Positions 53,855 to 62,362 of a stretch of DNA of 64,000 bases are shown here, one piece after another. Position 1 is the stretch's first letter. Each line of letters starts with the position of its first letter. Source of the DNA: a virus; the IMG/VR virus record IMGVR_UViG_3300008740_000351, positions 30,856 through 94,855 of that record; one strand, written 5' to 3'. The notes below the pieces were generated by a model. It searched no databases. It was not told where the DNA came from and saw only the letters and a program-made list of their open reading frames with translations. The position numbers were made by a program, and so were the translations under genes.

Positions 53855-54367
53855 ATGCCAAGCCCACAAAAAGCAAAAGGATCAGGTTGGGAGCGAGATG
53901 TCGCAAGATTCTTGTCCGGACTATACAATGAAAGTTTTATAAGAGCTCCTGGTTCCGGTGCTTATGTGGGCGGGTCTAATAAAGCTAGAATGGAAATACT
54001 TCACGAAGGCCAAGTAAGAGCCTTCAAAGGAGACATTGTTCCTGGACAAAGTTTTCCTAAACTAAATGCGGAATGTAAATTTTATAAAGCATTTCCGTTT
54101 CACAGACTATTACAACCTGAACCGATTCCAATGTTAGAAGAGTGGATATCTCAACTAATGGATGTAGCAGTACCAGACGACTTTAATATATTAATAATGA
54201 AATTCAATCAAGTAGGCAAATTCATAGCCATAGAAACTAGGCACAATTCAAAATCAAAAAACTATATAGACTACTGGTCTAACACTACAGGCTCTAACTG
54301 GCGCATATCAAATTTTGAGGAATTTTTCACAAGAAATTCAGATTTGGTTAAAACATTGTGTGCCTAA
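53855..54367 (+). CDS. PD-(D/E)XK nuclease, Holliday-junction-resolvase-like
   Basis: 170 residues. KGSGWERDVARFLSGLY near the start and RAFKGDIVPGQSFPKLNAECKFYK at residues 55-75 give the E ... G-D ... E-x-K arrangement of PD-(D/E)XK nucleases; RAPGSGAYVGGSN between them resembles archaeal Hjc-type resolvases. It would cut branched DNA or process ends during recombination. Location after gp46/gp47 in the same operon supports this. Metal ligands appear intact. Confidence 0.75.
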   Translation: MPSPQKAKGSGWERDVARFLSGLYNESFIRAPGSGAYVGGSNKARMEILHEGQVRAFKGDIVPGQSFPKLNAECKFYKAFPFHRLLQPEPIPMLEEWISQLMDVAVPDDFNILIMKFNQVGKFIAIETRHNSKSKNYIDYWSNTTGSNWRISNFEEFFTRNSDLVKTLCA

Positions 54368-54429
54368 GATAACATACTATTAACAGCAACATTCAGGCAA
54401 ACATTAACAACTATATAGCTACCTCACAA

Positions 54430-54850
54430 ACATACCCTTGAGGGTACAGACACCTGTACTCAGATCTGGGTTGTAGCAAGTGAAGGCCATTATACTTAAA
54501 GGCTAAAAGATGAAGCTCTGTGAAAAAGATACAACTTCAACATTTAAACATTCGACGTTCTGGGTGAATAAATGTTCCGAAACTTATGTGAAGCTGAAGT
54601 AGGGGGTTAGCGGGTTTCCGCCTCCGTTAGTAGTAATACTAAATCTTCTTAGACGTTATGGGTGAGTTACTCGAATGATGAACTACCTTATACTTTGCCC
54701 CTAGCGGGTGAAGTATGGGCAAAATATCTGAATGATAAACGAAATAAATTTCGTTATAACAAATAAGTGTTTTGAGCGAAAGCGAAAAAACATATCAGCG
54801 AAGCTGATATTGTTAAAGTTCTACTAGTATATTAATGTTTCAGGAAACTC
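54430..54850 (+). ncRNA. Candidate structured non-coding RNA in a convergent gap
   Basis: No plausible gene exists in the 504 bases between the nuclease stop (54367) and the minus-strand gene ending at 54872. Perfect hairpins crowd it: TACCC/GGGTA (54433-54446), GTACAG/CTGTAC (54444-54459), GCGG/CCGC (54610-54621), TTAGTA/TACTAA with GTAA loop (54627-54642), TTTGCCC/GGGCAAA (54694-54723), AACGAAAT/ATTTCGTT (54738-54755), TGTTTT/AAAACA with an inner GC-GAAA-GC (54768-54792), ATATCAGC/GCTGATAT (54792-54810) and GTTTC/GAAAC (54837-54848). Two loops (GTAA, GAAA) are GNRA type when read on the plus strand, suggesting that strand is the RNA. No tmRNA, RNase P or group I intron core was recognised. 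An origin of replication or other DNA element is an alternative. Confidence 0.55.
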
Positions 54851-54871
54851 TGACTGGTCGCTCAAGAGCTC

Positions 54872-55060
54872 TTAATGTAAATCAGGATCACGGCCAAAAC
54901 CATTTTTAACCGGACTTACTTCTATTTTTTCTACGATTAATTCCCAATGAGGATGGTTTATTTTTTCCATGTCAATAACTTGCTGGGCTTCTTCTAACGA
55001 AAAAACCGTACAATAAATATCTTTGGTTTGCTTGTTAACCACGTTGTATCTTGTGTACAT
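54872..55060 (-). CDS. Small hypothetical protein, 62 aa
   Basis: 62 residues: MYTRYNVVNKQTKDIYCTVFSLEEAQQVIDMEKINHPHWELIVEKIEV, a beta-beta-alpha-like layout with a HPHWE motif that I recall from small proteins of marine T4-like phages. A CTAAATA late-like box (complement of 55068-55074) lies 7 bases before the ATG, an unusually short distance. Function unknown. Confidence 0.6.
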   Translation of the reverse strand: MYTRYNVVNKQTKDIYCTVFSLEEAQQVIDMEKINHPHWELIVEKIEVSPVKNGFGRDPDLH

Positions 55061-55132
55061 AGGTTATTATTTAGATGACTGTACTAAACATTAAAGTATG
55101 TTATTTGGTGTACGGCCATTAAATAATGGAAT

Positions 55133-55600
55133 TTAGTTTGAGTTAGCTAACGGGTTTGTTGCTTTAAGTCTATTTGATTCTATTTTTTCGTCTTGTAACT
55201 CATTCTCTTTTAATGCTATAGCAACTTTTTTATCAACTTCTGTTAATGTTTCTTTCATAGCATTTAAATCAGATTTAATACTATCGCTAGATTCGTTTAT
55301 TTTTGCTGTTAATGAACGGTTTAGTTCTACAATAGTTTCTGATATTTCAGTAAGATCAATTTCTTGACCTGACTCTACTTGCTCTTTCAAAGCATTTATT
55401 CGATCGATTAGATCTACTTCCAATGCTGAAATTCTATCATTTGTTGGTGTAAGATCAACAGTTTCGTTTACTACAAATTGTTTATTTTCAATAGCTGTTA
55501 AACGAGTGTTGAATTCACCCCAAGCGTAAAAGCCTCCTCCAATGGCACCGATGACTCCAATCAATGATGCGTAGGTTGTAAGTTTATTGATTAAGCTCAT
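55133..55600 (-). CDS. Membrane-anchored coiled-coil protein
   Basis: 155 residues. One N-terminal membrane helix (ASLIGVIGAIGGGFYAW) is followed by a long helical region with heptad-like spacing (IDLTEISETIVELNRSLTAKI, DLNAMKETLTEVDKKVAIALKE). The layout resembles the small 30880-31143 protein and phage spanin-like or tail-associated anchors. It overlaps the secreted protein gene upstream by 17 bases. Role unknown; lysis accessory or virion membrane-interacting protein are possible. Confidence 0.65.
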   Translation of the reverse strand: MSLINKLTTYASLIGVIGAIGGGFYAWGEFNTRLTAIENKQFVVNETVDLTPTNDRISALEVDLIDRINALKEQVESGQEIDLTEISETIVELNRSLTAKINESSDSIKSDLNAMKETLTEVDKKVAIALKENELQDEKIESNRLKATNPLANSN

Positions 55601-57344
55601 TTCTCATTACCTCCAATTCAGCTTCTAATACGCTGATATTATTATTTACAGTATTTATCTTTTGTTCATATTGGGCAACAGGATCTGTTGCCTGGTAAGC
55701 CGCCAATGTTATATCTTGGTAAATTGATCTACCATACGTTTCTAAAATTGTAGCTTCAGCATACCAATCTGTATTATCGGGTAATTGGACTGTTTTATAA
55801 AATTCTTTTTGGGTATATTCCGACATATCTGGTTGTTGGTCGACCATTGCTTTAGCAAGTATAAAGGCAGTTGCTTTTAATTTTAAATCTACACGTTGTA
55901 AGTTTGCTTCTACTTTAGCAATAACTTTTTCAATTTTTGCTTGTATGTCAGCAACTTTATCTTCTACTGTAACTTCTCCAATATTCGCATCTTCACCATC
56001 TGTTTCCGCAAGTTCGGTCTCTCCACTTCCTTCCACTTGCTCTTCAACATCACTATCGGACTCTTGTATTTCTTCTGTTTCTGTTGTTTCTTCATTTGGT
56101 GTCTCCGTAGTTTCAGTTTCAACTTCTGTTTCGGTTTCTACTTCTGTAGTAGATGCCATTTCTTCTTCCATTACTTCTTCAACTTCGTCAAAAAATTCTT
56201 GTTCAGTTATATCTTCTTCTGCTAATGCGTCGTTGAATGTTTCTTCTAACCCTGCTTCTTCTATTATATTATTAAATGCTTCTTCAAATGTTGTTTCTGG
56301 TTCTGATATTGATAGTTCTTGAGTTATTGCTTCGTCTATTGTAACGTCAACAATTTCTATAGTTTGAACATCTAAGTTTGTAACATCAATAACAGTTACA
56401 TCTTCAGTTGTAATGTTAGTAACAGCATCAGTAATTTGTTCCTCAACATCATCTAATCCTGGTTGATTACCAGCACACGTCGATGGAACTTTTTGCCAAC
56501 AGTATTCTATTGTAGTTGCTGTTGATGTTGCTGTTGAAGAAGTTGAACTTGCTGGAACAGTTGTTGTAGTTGTTGTAATTTCGTTGTGTTGTATATTTAA
56601 TTCTATATCATCAATATCTGGTCCGTAGTGTACTGATTGATGCCAGTTGCCACCATGAACATCGTTGCTTACTTCTGCTTTAATAGAGAAGTCGGTTGCT
56701 GTATTGGTACCTTGTATGTAAGTATCATCAAAAGATTCCCATGCACCACAGTTATTACTTCCACAACCTGTATCAGTAAGAGTTCTTGTTTGTACAGTAG
56801 CATTTCCACTATTGTCTGTAATAGTTTGTTTAAGTGTTATTGTATTAGTTTTAACATTCCAAAACCATAATCTTGCTGATAGTGTTGAACGGAAGCCATG
56901 TTGTAATTCTGCTTCTGACATTCCAGTTGCTGTCTTAACTGATGAAACAGTTTGATGAATAACTGTTTGGTCACCACTTGCGACAACACCACCTACTGTA
57001 CTTCCTCCATTATTATAGGCGTTAGTACCAGAGTGGTAGCCAGGATTAGTTTCAACAGTCCAGCCTGTAGCATCATATCCGGTGCCAGGACCACCAAAAG
57101 TTGAGTTAGTTAATATGTCTCCTGAACTTGTAAGATTTTCTGATGTAGTTGTTGTAGTTGTAGTTGACTCTGGTGTGGTTACAGTTGTAACAGTAGTGGT
57201 TGTACATACTGTAGTTGTATCACCTTCTTCAGGTGTATTATCTGTATCAACGCAACTAACTGATGATGTAGTAGTTGTTTCAGCATTAACATTTGTGTAA
57301 CCTAATGCTAAAACAAATATAAGAGCAAGGAGCCACTTATTCAT
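55584..57344 (-). CDS. Secreted Thr-rich, acidic phage protein, 586 aa
   Basis: 586 residues with a signal peptide (MNKWLLALIFVLALGYTNVNA). Thr-rich low-complexity stretches near residues 22-75 and 255-285 flank a beta-rich domain (ATGWTVETNPGYHSGTNAY), followed by a very acidic Glu/Thr region near residues 325-455 and a C-terminal coiled coil ending MRNELNQ. It overlaps the membrane coiled-coil gene downstream and sits 2 bases after another signal-peptide gene. Exported phage proteins are unusual; a periplasmic or virion-surface role is likely. Confidence 0.7.
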   Translation of the reverse strand: MNKWLLALIFVLALGYTNVNAETTTTSSVSCVDTDNTPEEGDTTTVCTTTTVTTVTTPESTTTTTTTSENLTSSGDILTNSTFGGPGTGYDATGWTVETNPGYHSGTNAYNNGGSTVGGVVASGDQTVIHQTVSSVKTATGMSEAELQHGFRSTLSARLWFWNVKTNTITLKQTITDNSGNATVQTRTLTDTGCGSNNCGAWESFDDTYIQGTNTATDFSIKAEVSNDVHGGNWHQSVHYGPDIDDIELNIQHNEITTTTTTVPASSTSSTATSTATTIEYCWQKVPSTCAGNQPGLDDVEEQITDAVTNITTEDVTVIDVTNLDVQTIEIVDVTIDEAITQELSISEPETTFEEAFNNIIEEAGLEETFNDALAEEDITEQEFFDEVEEVMEEEMASTTEVETETEVETETTETPNEETTETEEIQESDSDVEEQVEGSGETELAETDGEDANIGEVTVEDKVADIQAKIEKVIAKVEANLQRVDLKLKATAFILAKAMVDQQPDMSEYTQKEFYKTVQLPDNTDWYAEATILETYGRSIYQDITLAAYQATDPVAQYEQKINTVNNNISVLEAELEVMRNELNQ

Positions 57345-57346
57345 TT

Positions 57347-58297
57347 TTACCTACCCATATTTTTAATTTCAAACGGGTTTGATGTTATGTCTTCTGGATC
57401 TTCTATTGGTGGAAGATCTTCAATAATTACTTCTTCAACAAATATGTTATTTGGTTTAGGTTTAGGAAGTATAATTTCCTCCTCAACAGGAACTTCTTCA
57501 TCTTCATGAACCTCAGGAACTAAAGCTGTAAGACGTTTAACTTCTTCCTTTTGAGCTTTAATTAATTCTTCTTGCATTTTCTTTAATTCTTCAATATCTT
57601 TTTGTAACTGTTTGTTTTCTTTACTAATAGTTTTAACGTCTGTTTTTAATGTTTCGTTTTCTTCAAGTACGCCTTCTTCTTTCATAATACGTTCATCTAT
57701 TTCTAAACGTTCGTCCATTTTTTCAACATATTTTTCGTAATCAGGTCTTTCAATGTCATACTTTTTCCATTGCTCCATTGCCGCAGAACCAATTCTACCT
57801 TCAAACGGACATGGTGTTCCTGCTTGTTCCATAGCTTCAAACACTCTTGGATCTTGACAAAGTATTGCCACAGCCGCGACTTTCATACCGTAATCGTTCA
57901 ACAGTTTAGAAAGCTTCATACGTTCACAGTTCATATCACGTGTTGTAGTACCACCTGATATACCAAATCCAGGTGCTTGTATTCCACCTGATTTTCCAAC
58001 AGCACATATATCTTGGGAGTAAGCACTCATGCTTGGAGCACTCGCTGTAGGTACTGGAACTTTAGTATTGTTGTTATTGTTAGTAGTATTATTAGTAGTA
58101 CTTGTGGTATCATTAGTTGAACCATCTTGATATGTAGTAGTTGATTCAGCTGAATAACCACCTGATATAGTAGTGTTAGATCCTGTTGTTGCTGTTTGTG
58201 TGTTTGTAGTGGCGCCAGTACTTGACGTATCCGCTAAAGCAGACATAGACAACATTGCCACTATACAAGTGGCCAAAACTAGTTTTAGAAAGTTCAT
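57347..58297 (-). CDS. Secreted coiled-coil protein of marine T4-like type
   Basis: 316 residues with a signal peptide (FLKLVLATCIVAMLSMSALA). A Thr/Asn-rich linker precedes a conserved-looking domain, SAYSQDICAVGKSGG, with CERMKLSKLLNDYGMKVAAVAILCQDPRVFEAM and paired cysteines; this domain I recall from marine T4-like phages. A Lys/Glu coiled coil and an acidic Pro-rich tail follow. GAGGAG precedes the ATG, and an AATAAATA late box lies at 58322-58329. Probably exported or virion-associated; function unknown. Confidence 0.75.
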   Translation of the reverse strand: MNFLKLVLATCIVAMLSMSALADTSSTGATTNTQTATTGSNTTISGGYSAESTTTYQDGSTNDTTSTTNNTTNNNNNTKVPVPTASAPSMSAYSQDICAVGKSGGIQAPGFGISGGTTTRDMNCERMKLSKLLNDYGMKVAAVAILCQDPRVFEAMEQAGTPCPFEGRIGSAAMEQWKKYDIERPDYEKYVEKMDERLEIDERIMKEEGVLEENETLKTDVKTISKENKQLQKDIEELKKMQEELIKAQKEEVKRLTALVPEVHEDEEVPVEEEIILPKPKPNNIFVEEVIIEDLPPIEDPEDITSNPFEIKNMGR

Positions 58298-58321
58298 GTA
58301 ATAATACTCCTCACTCAGTAG

Positions 58322-58329
58322 TATTTATT
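58322..58329 (-). promoter_or_regulatory. T4-late-type promoter AATAAATA
   Basis: The minus strand reads AATAAATA, differing from the T4 late box only at its first base. It ends 25 bases before the ATG at 58297, with the GAGGAG ribosome site between. It should drive the secreted-protein genes late in infection. Confidence 0.65.
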
Positions 58330-58344
58330 CGATGAACGTTTTTG

Positions 58345-58563
58345 TTATAATAGGGGAAGTTTCGTTTCGTTAACGTTTTTAATATTTTGTTTAATGATTT
58401 CGTTAATATGTCTTCTCTCACTAGAAGATAAACCAGTAGCTTCAGAATAGGATATCCCACCCCTCATATACCAGGTTATTTCTAAGAGTTCTTTTTCTAG
58501 GGCTTTTGTCTGCTTGTCAAATTCGTCTAATAATTTAACAATCTCTTCATTGCTTAACGCCAA
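58345..58563 (-). CDS. Small baseplate-assembly/tape-measure-associated protein, 72 aa
   Basis: 72 residues: MALSNEEIVKLLDEFDKQTKALEKELLEITWYMRGGISYSEATGLSSSERRHINEIIKQN. The ITWYMRGGISYSEA core matches my memory of a short protein that follows gp26 in marine T4-like phages, analogous to tail assembly chaperones encoded next to the tape measure. It lies 5 bases after the gp26-like gene. Virion or assembly role inferred from position. Confidence 0.7.
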   Translation of the reverse strand: MALSNEEIVKLLDEFDKQTKALEKELLEITWYMRGGISYSEATGLSSSERRHINEIIKQNIKNVNETKLPLL

Positions 58564-58568
58564 AAGCC

Positions 58569-59507
58569 TTATGCGAAAAAAGTTGAATTATCTATTGTAA
58601 ATGGTTGTTCCCATTCGCCATCACACGCTGTCTTTTTGCCTTCTAGATCAGTAAAACCATCACACTTGAATTTTATTGGTGGTATAGTTGTTTGTTGTTT
58701 TTCTTTTCCTAAATGATCTTTAATAGCATTAAAAGTTTTATGATCAGCGTTTGCTACAAACTCAGAAATCATATTACGATCAGTAACAACGTCTGTTGGT
58801 GTAGTAACACTTTTAATAGTATCTGCTAAAATTCCAACATTATACATTGTTAATCTTAGAAAAGCACTTTGAAATTTTTCAAGCCTTTCTTCTGCTGAAG
58901 TATTTGGATCATCTGTATTACTAATAGATTGAACCATACGTTGCTGTTCAAAGTTTTTAAGTGCTCCTTTAGTAGCTGTATCATAAGTTAATGGAGCAAA
59001 CTTTATTTGTAAGTCACCTATAGTTAAGTCTTCTTGAAATTTTATTGACGATACTCTGTCAGTAATTGTTCGTAAGTCTAGTTCAAATGTTGTTTCTTCA
59101 GTACATTTAGGACAAACACCTTTAACATCAGTAGTTTCTCCGTAACTACCAATTCGAATACTAACAAGTACTAGGTCGACATCTAAAGAAGTTAATTTCC
59201 AAGCATTTTTAATTGCTGGTACACAACTTTGGATAACGTCTACAGTAGTAGCACCGTTCATTAAAGCATCAGGAGTTCTCATTAAGATTTCGTCCTTTGC
59301 TGTCATAGGATAAACAGGAATTTCACCATTTGGTGGTACTTCTATTTCTTCAACTGTATTATACCTTCCACCTGTTGGTAATTTAATATAAATTGAAGGC
59401 CTACGAAAGTATGCCTGTAGTGGATTTGGTTGTTTAATAGGAGCTTTTTCACCTTTTTCGTCAGCTGGCGCAAAAACCTCAGCCAAACTTTGTTTTTCTT
59501 TTTCCAT
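58569..59507 (-). CDS. 26: Baseplate hub protein gp26-like (T4_baseplate family)
   Basis: 312 residues from the ATG at 59507, which has GGAG 9 bases upstream; an upstream ATG at 59531 lacks one. The pattern YFRRPSIYIKLPTGGRYN, then PVYPMTAKDEILMRTPDALMNGATTVDVIQSCVP, is the hallmark of the T4-like baseplate family. A zinc-ribbon-like pair, CPKC near residue 120 and CDG-x15-CDG near the end, is visible. It works in hub assembly. It is divergent from the tape measure gene and has a late box at 59555-59562. Confidence 0.85.
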   Translation of the reverse strand: MEKEKQSLAEVFAPADEKGEKAPIKQPNPLQAYFRRPSIYIKLPTGGRYNTVEEIEVPPNGEIPVYPMTAKDEILMRTPDALMNGATTVDVIQSCVPAIKNAWKLTSLDVDLVLVSIRIGSYGETTDVKGVCPKCTEETTFELDLRTITDRVSSIKFQEDLTIGDLQIKFAPLTYDTATKGALKNFEQQRMVQSISNTDDPNTSAEERLEKFQSAFLRLTMYNVGILADTIKSVTTPTDVVTDRNMISEFVANADHKTFNAIKDHLGKEKQQTTIPPIKFKCDGFTDLEGKKTACDGEWEQPFTIDNSTFFA

Positions 59508-59554
59508 CGATTTTTTCTCCGCTAAATACATTTAATAATAGTAGTTAGTCATTG

Positions 59555-59562
59555 TATTTATA
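59555..59562 (-). promoter_or_regulatory. T4-late-type promoter TATAAATA
   Basis: The plus strand TATTTATA gives an exact TATAAATA late box on the minus strand, 48 bases before the gp26-like ATG at 59507. On the other side of the divergent gap, TATAAT at 59569-59574 precedes the tape measure gene. The same arrangement, a minus-strand TATAAATA next to a plus-strand TATATAAT, is seen at 44341-44372. Confidence 0.7.
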
Positions 59563-59588
59563 TGACTATATAATGGTGAATTTAGAAT

Positions 59589-62318
59589 ATGGCAACAACA
59601 ATACAAATAGATGGTGATCAGATAACATTAAATGATGCCGCGAGCGAAGAAACTCTTAAAGAGCTTGTTGAGGAGTTAAAAAGGCAAGGTTCTGCTGGAG
59701 GATCAGGTGTCGGCGGGGCTTCAAAATTAAAAGAAACTGAAAAGTCCATGAATACAGCGGCTAAAAATCTGAAAAATGCTTCTGTTGATTTAGGCAAAGT
59801 TGTTGAAACATTTGACGATATCGAACAAACTTCCTCAAAGACATTTACAGAAATCGGTAACAAGATAGGTAAAGAATTAGGCAAAATTGCCAAGAGTACT
59901 GGATCAGTAATTACCCAACTTGTTCGAGGACCGATGAGTTTTGAAACATTAGGTCGAGCCGCACAATCAGGATTAAGCCAAGCAGGAGAATTAGCAGAAG
60001 AATTAACTCAAGGTATGGCAGGCGCTGTACCTGTTATTGGTTCATTGGGTACAGTTGTAAAAGGTGCGACTGCCGTAGCTGGTGCTGGTTTAATGGCCGT
60101 GGCCGCTTATGCTCAAAATGTAACAGATGGATTTGTTGCTTTATCTCAACAGGGTGCTAATTATCATTCAGACGTTGTTAAAATATCAGCAGATATTAGA
60201 GGTCTAGGATTAAATTTAAATTCTTTCACACAACTAGTTCAACAAAATGCTAAAGGCTTTGCTGTATTTGGTGGTACAGTTAGAGCTGGTACAAAACATT
60301 TTGTCGAGTTAGCTGACATTACAAAAAATCAATTTGGTGGTAACTTATATGCTATGGGTATTATGTTCGAAGAACAAGCAGAGTTATTAGCAGATTACAT
60401 GGTTTCACAACAAAGAAATACAGATTTCAATAATGCCAGTTATGCTACACAAAGTCAGATGTATAGAGAGTATATCTCAGACTTAGGCAAGATAGTTACA
60501 TTAACAGGTAAAAATAGAAAACAGTTAGCGTCAGAAATTGCTCAAATGGAATTAAGAGCAGATGCCGAATTGGCATTAAGTTACGCGACACAAGATGCCA
60601 AAGAAGCAATGGCGTTAATGAGATCATACTTTGATCCAGGTAGTGCTGTAGATAATATTATGATGGCTGGCTTTGCCGGCAGAAGTTTAGCGGCAGAAAT
60701 TGCGGCAGGTACACCAGGCGTAAAAGAATTCATGGCGGCGAATCCAGAAGCGGCTGAACAAATACGTTTATGGTCGGAACAAGTTGCTAATGGACAAATA
60801 ACACAAGAACAATTCTTTAGTAATATGCATGGATTGTCAGGACAAGTTATTAATAGATCTAAAGAATTCCAAGGGTTGTATGGTATTAATGATGTTGCCA
60901 CTCAAGCCTTGTTGGCTACGGGCGGTTTTAAGAAAATTAATGAGCAAGGTAATCAAATTATCAAAAAGCAAACTGAAGCAGTAGAAGACCAAGAAGAAAC
61001 TTGGAAAGGTATTAAAGAAGGTATAGAAGCAACAGGTATTGGTGGTACATTTGTAGAAATTAAAGGTAAGCTAGATCAATTAAGTGGTGAGATAGCTCAA
61101 GGGCTACAAGATACAGCGGCAAATTTAGCTGAACAGTATGGTTTTAGTGAAGAAGTAGGAAAAGATTTAACAGAGTTTTTTGATAATATTAACTCGATCC
61201 AAACAGCAGTTTCTGACCTTACAAAACCAACATCAGACTTAGGCACTACTATTGCATCATTCCAAACATCTGCTAGTGGGATAAAAAATTCTTTAGCTTC
61301 GATGTTAATAACCTTTCAAGATTTTTATAGTTCGTTTAGTATAGTTGCCGCGGCACCATGGGACTTCTTAATGGGAGGCACAAGTACTTCAGAATTAAGA
61401 GACCAAGTTACTGCTTTAGGAGATAAAACAGGTATGTCCTCAGATGAAATATCAGGTTTATCTGGTGAAGATGCTAGAGCTGTATTAATGGGATTTGGTA
61501 GAAGCAAAAAAGAAGGTCTAGGTATAGTTGCTAAAATTAGAGAGAGAAATAGAGTTGATACAGCGGCGGCTGTAGAAGAAATAACAGCTCAATCTACTGT
61601 TACACCTAAACTTGATGGTAAGGATGGTACTGCTAACTATGGTCATAAATCGGCACTAGCGTCTATGTTAACACAATGGTCTACTGCTAGAGATGATATG
61701 GGTATAGGAGATGGTTCTTCATATAGAATAGCAAGTAGTAATTTTGCCAAGAATTTAATCGACTTAATGTGGCAGAATGGCGGATCTATTCCAGCAACTG
61801 TTACACCAACTATTGATGAGATGTCAAAAATCTTTGCCAACAATGGTATTGGTGCGTCACAGCATTATGGTGGTCCAGGACAAATGGACCCAGATTTTAT
61901 GGGTACTTTCCAAGGATGGTCTCCTAAGAAAAGAGATTTGTGGTGGATACGCCACAACATAAACAATGAGATTATGTCGGCCGGCCTTACTGCTCCATTT
62001 AGAAAATACGGTGGACCAGTAGGAATGAATACTCCTTATTGGGTAGGTGAGCGTGGAGCAGAATTATTTTCACCAAGTACAGCAGGTACAATTACACCGT
62101 CACATGATTTAGCTACAAAATCAGGTAATATGAGTGTTGTAGCTTTACTTCAACAATTAAATGATGGGGTTTCACGTTTAGCAGGTGAAACTGGACAAGG
62201 ATTAAACACAAGCAATTCGGCATTATTTGAACAAATAGATCTTTTATCGAAAATCTTGAATGTAAACCAAAAAACAGGTTTTGGTATTCGTGAATTAAGA
62301 GATGCTAACTATTCGTAA
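59589..62318 (+). CDS. Tail tape measure protein
   Basis: 909 residues. Long helical N terminus (LKELVEELKRQGSAGG, then KLKETEKSMNTAAKNLKNASVDLGK), a hydrophobic stretch near residues 135-185 (GAVPVIGSLGTVVKGATAVAGAGLMAVAAYA), and the C-terminal FRKYGGPVGMNTPYWVGERGAELFSPSTAGTI typical of tape measure proteins. It sets tail length and is ejected with DNA. T4 gp29 is 590 aa, so this one is longer. Neighbours gp26-like and portal agree. Confidence 0.85.
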   Translation: MATTIQIDGDQITLNDAASEETLKELVEELKRQGSAGGSGVGGASKLKETEKSMNTAAKNLKNASVDLGKVVETFDDIEQTSSKTFTEIGNKIGKELGKIAKSTGSVITQLVRGPMSFETLGRAAQSGLSQAGELAEELTQGMAGAVPVIGSLGTVVKGATAVAGAGLMAVAAYAQNVTDGFVALSQQGANYHSDVVKISADIRGLGLNLNSFTQLVQQNAKGFAVFGGTVRAGTKHFVELADITKNQFGGNLYAMGIMFEEQAELLADYMVSQQRNTDFNNASYATQSQMYREYISDLGKIVTLTGKNRKQLASEIAQMELRADAELALSYATQDAKEAMALMRSYFDPGSAVDNIMMAGFAGRSLAAEIAAGTPGVKEFMAANPEAAEQIRLWSEQVANGQITQEQFFSNMHGLSGQVINRSKEFQGLYGINDVATQALLATGGFKKINEQGNQIIKKQTEAVEDQEETWKGIKEGIEATGIGGTFVEIKGKLDQLSGEIAQGLQDTAANLAEQYGFSEEVGKDLTEFFDNINSIQTAVSDLTKPTSDLGTTIASFQTSASGIKNSLASMLITFQDFYSSFSIVAAAPWDFLMGGTSTSELRDQVTALGDKTGMSSDEISGLSGEDARAVLMGFGRSKKEGLGIVAKIRERNRVDTAAAVEEITAQSTVTPKLDGKDGTANYGHKSALASMLTQWSTARDDMGIGDGSSYRIASSNFAKNLIDLMWQNGGSIPATVTPTIDEMSKIFANNGIGASQHYGGPGQMDPDFMGTFQGWSPKKRDLWWIRHNINNEIMSAGLTAPFRKYGGPVGMNTPYWVGERGAELFSPSTAGTITPSHDLATKSGNMSVVALLQQLNDGVSRLAGETGQGLNTSNSALFEQIDLLSKILNVNQKTGFGIRELRDANYS

Positions 62319-62325
62319 CTAAATA
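62319..62325 (+). promoter_or_regulatory. T4-late-like box CTAAATA upstream of portal gene
   Basis: CTAAATATAATA (62319-62330) lies directly after the tape measure stop and 38 bases before the portal ATG at 62363. The first seven bases match the late-type box seen elsewhere, and the 12-mer is identical to that at 17198-17209 on the minus strand. Confidence 0.5.
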
Positions 62326-62362
62326 TAATATACCCATATAAAGGGATAAGGAACAGAATATT

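Noticed and set aside
54430-54850. tmRNA, RNase P RNA or group I intron in the non-coding gap
   Set aside because: No tRNA-like end, no GAAAGTCCGG-type P4 strand and no recognisable intron core sequences; only a generic structured RNA is supported.
55945-56322. Plus-strand Ser-rich and Cys/Phe-rich frames opposite the secreted protein gene
   Set aside because: They are antisense shadows of the repetitive Glu/Thr/Val codons of the 586-residue gene, with no ribosome site.
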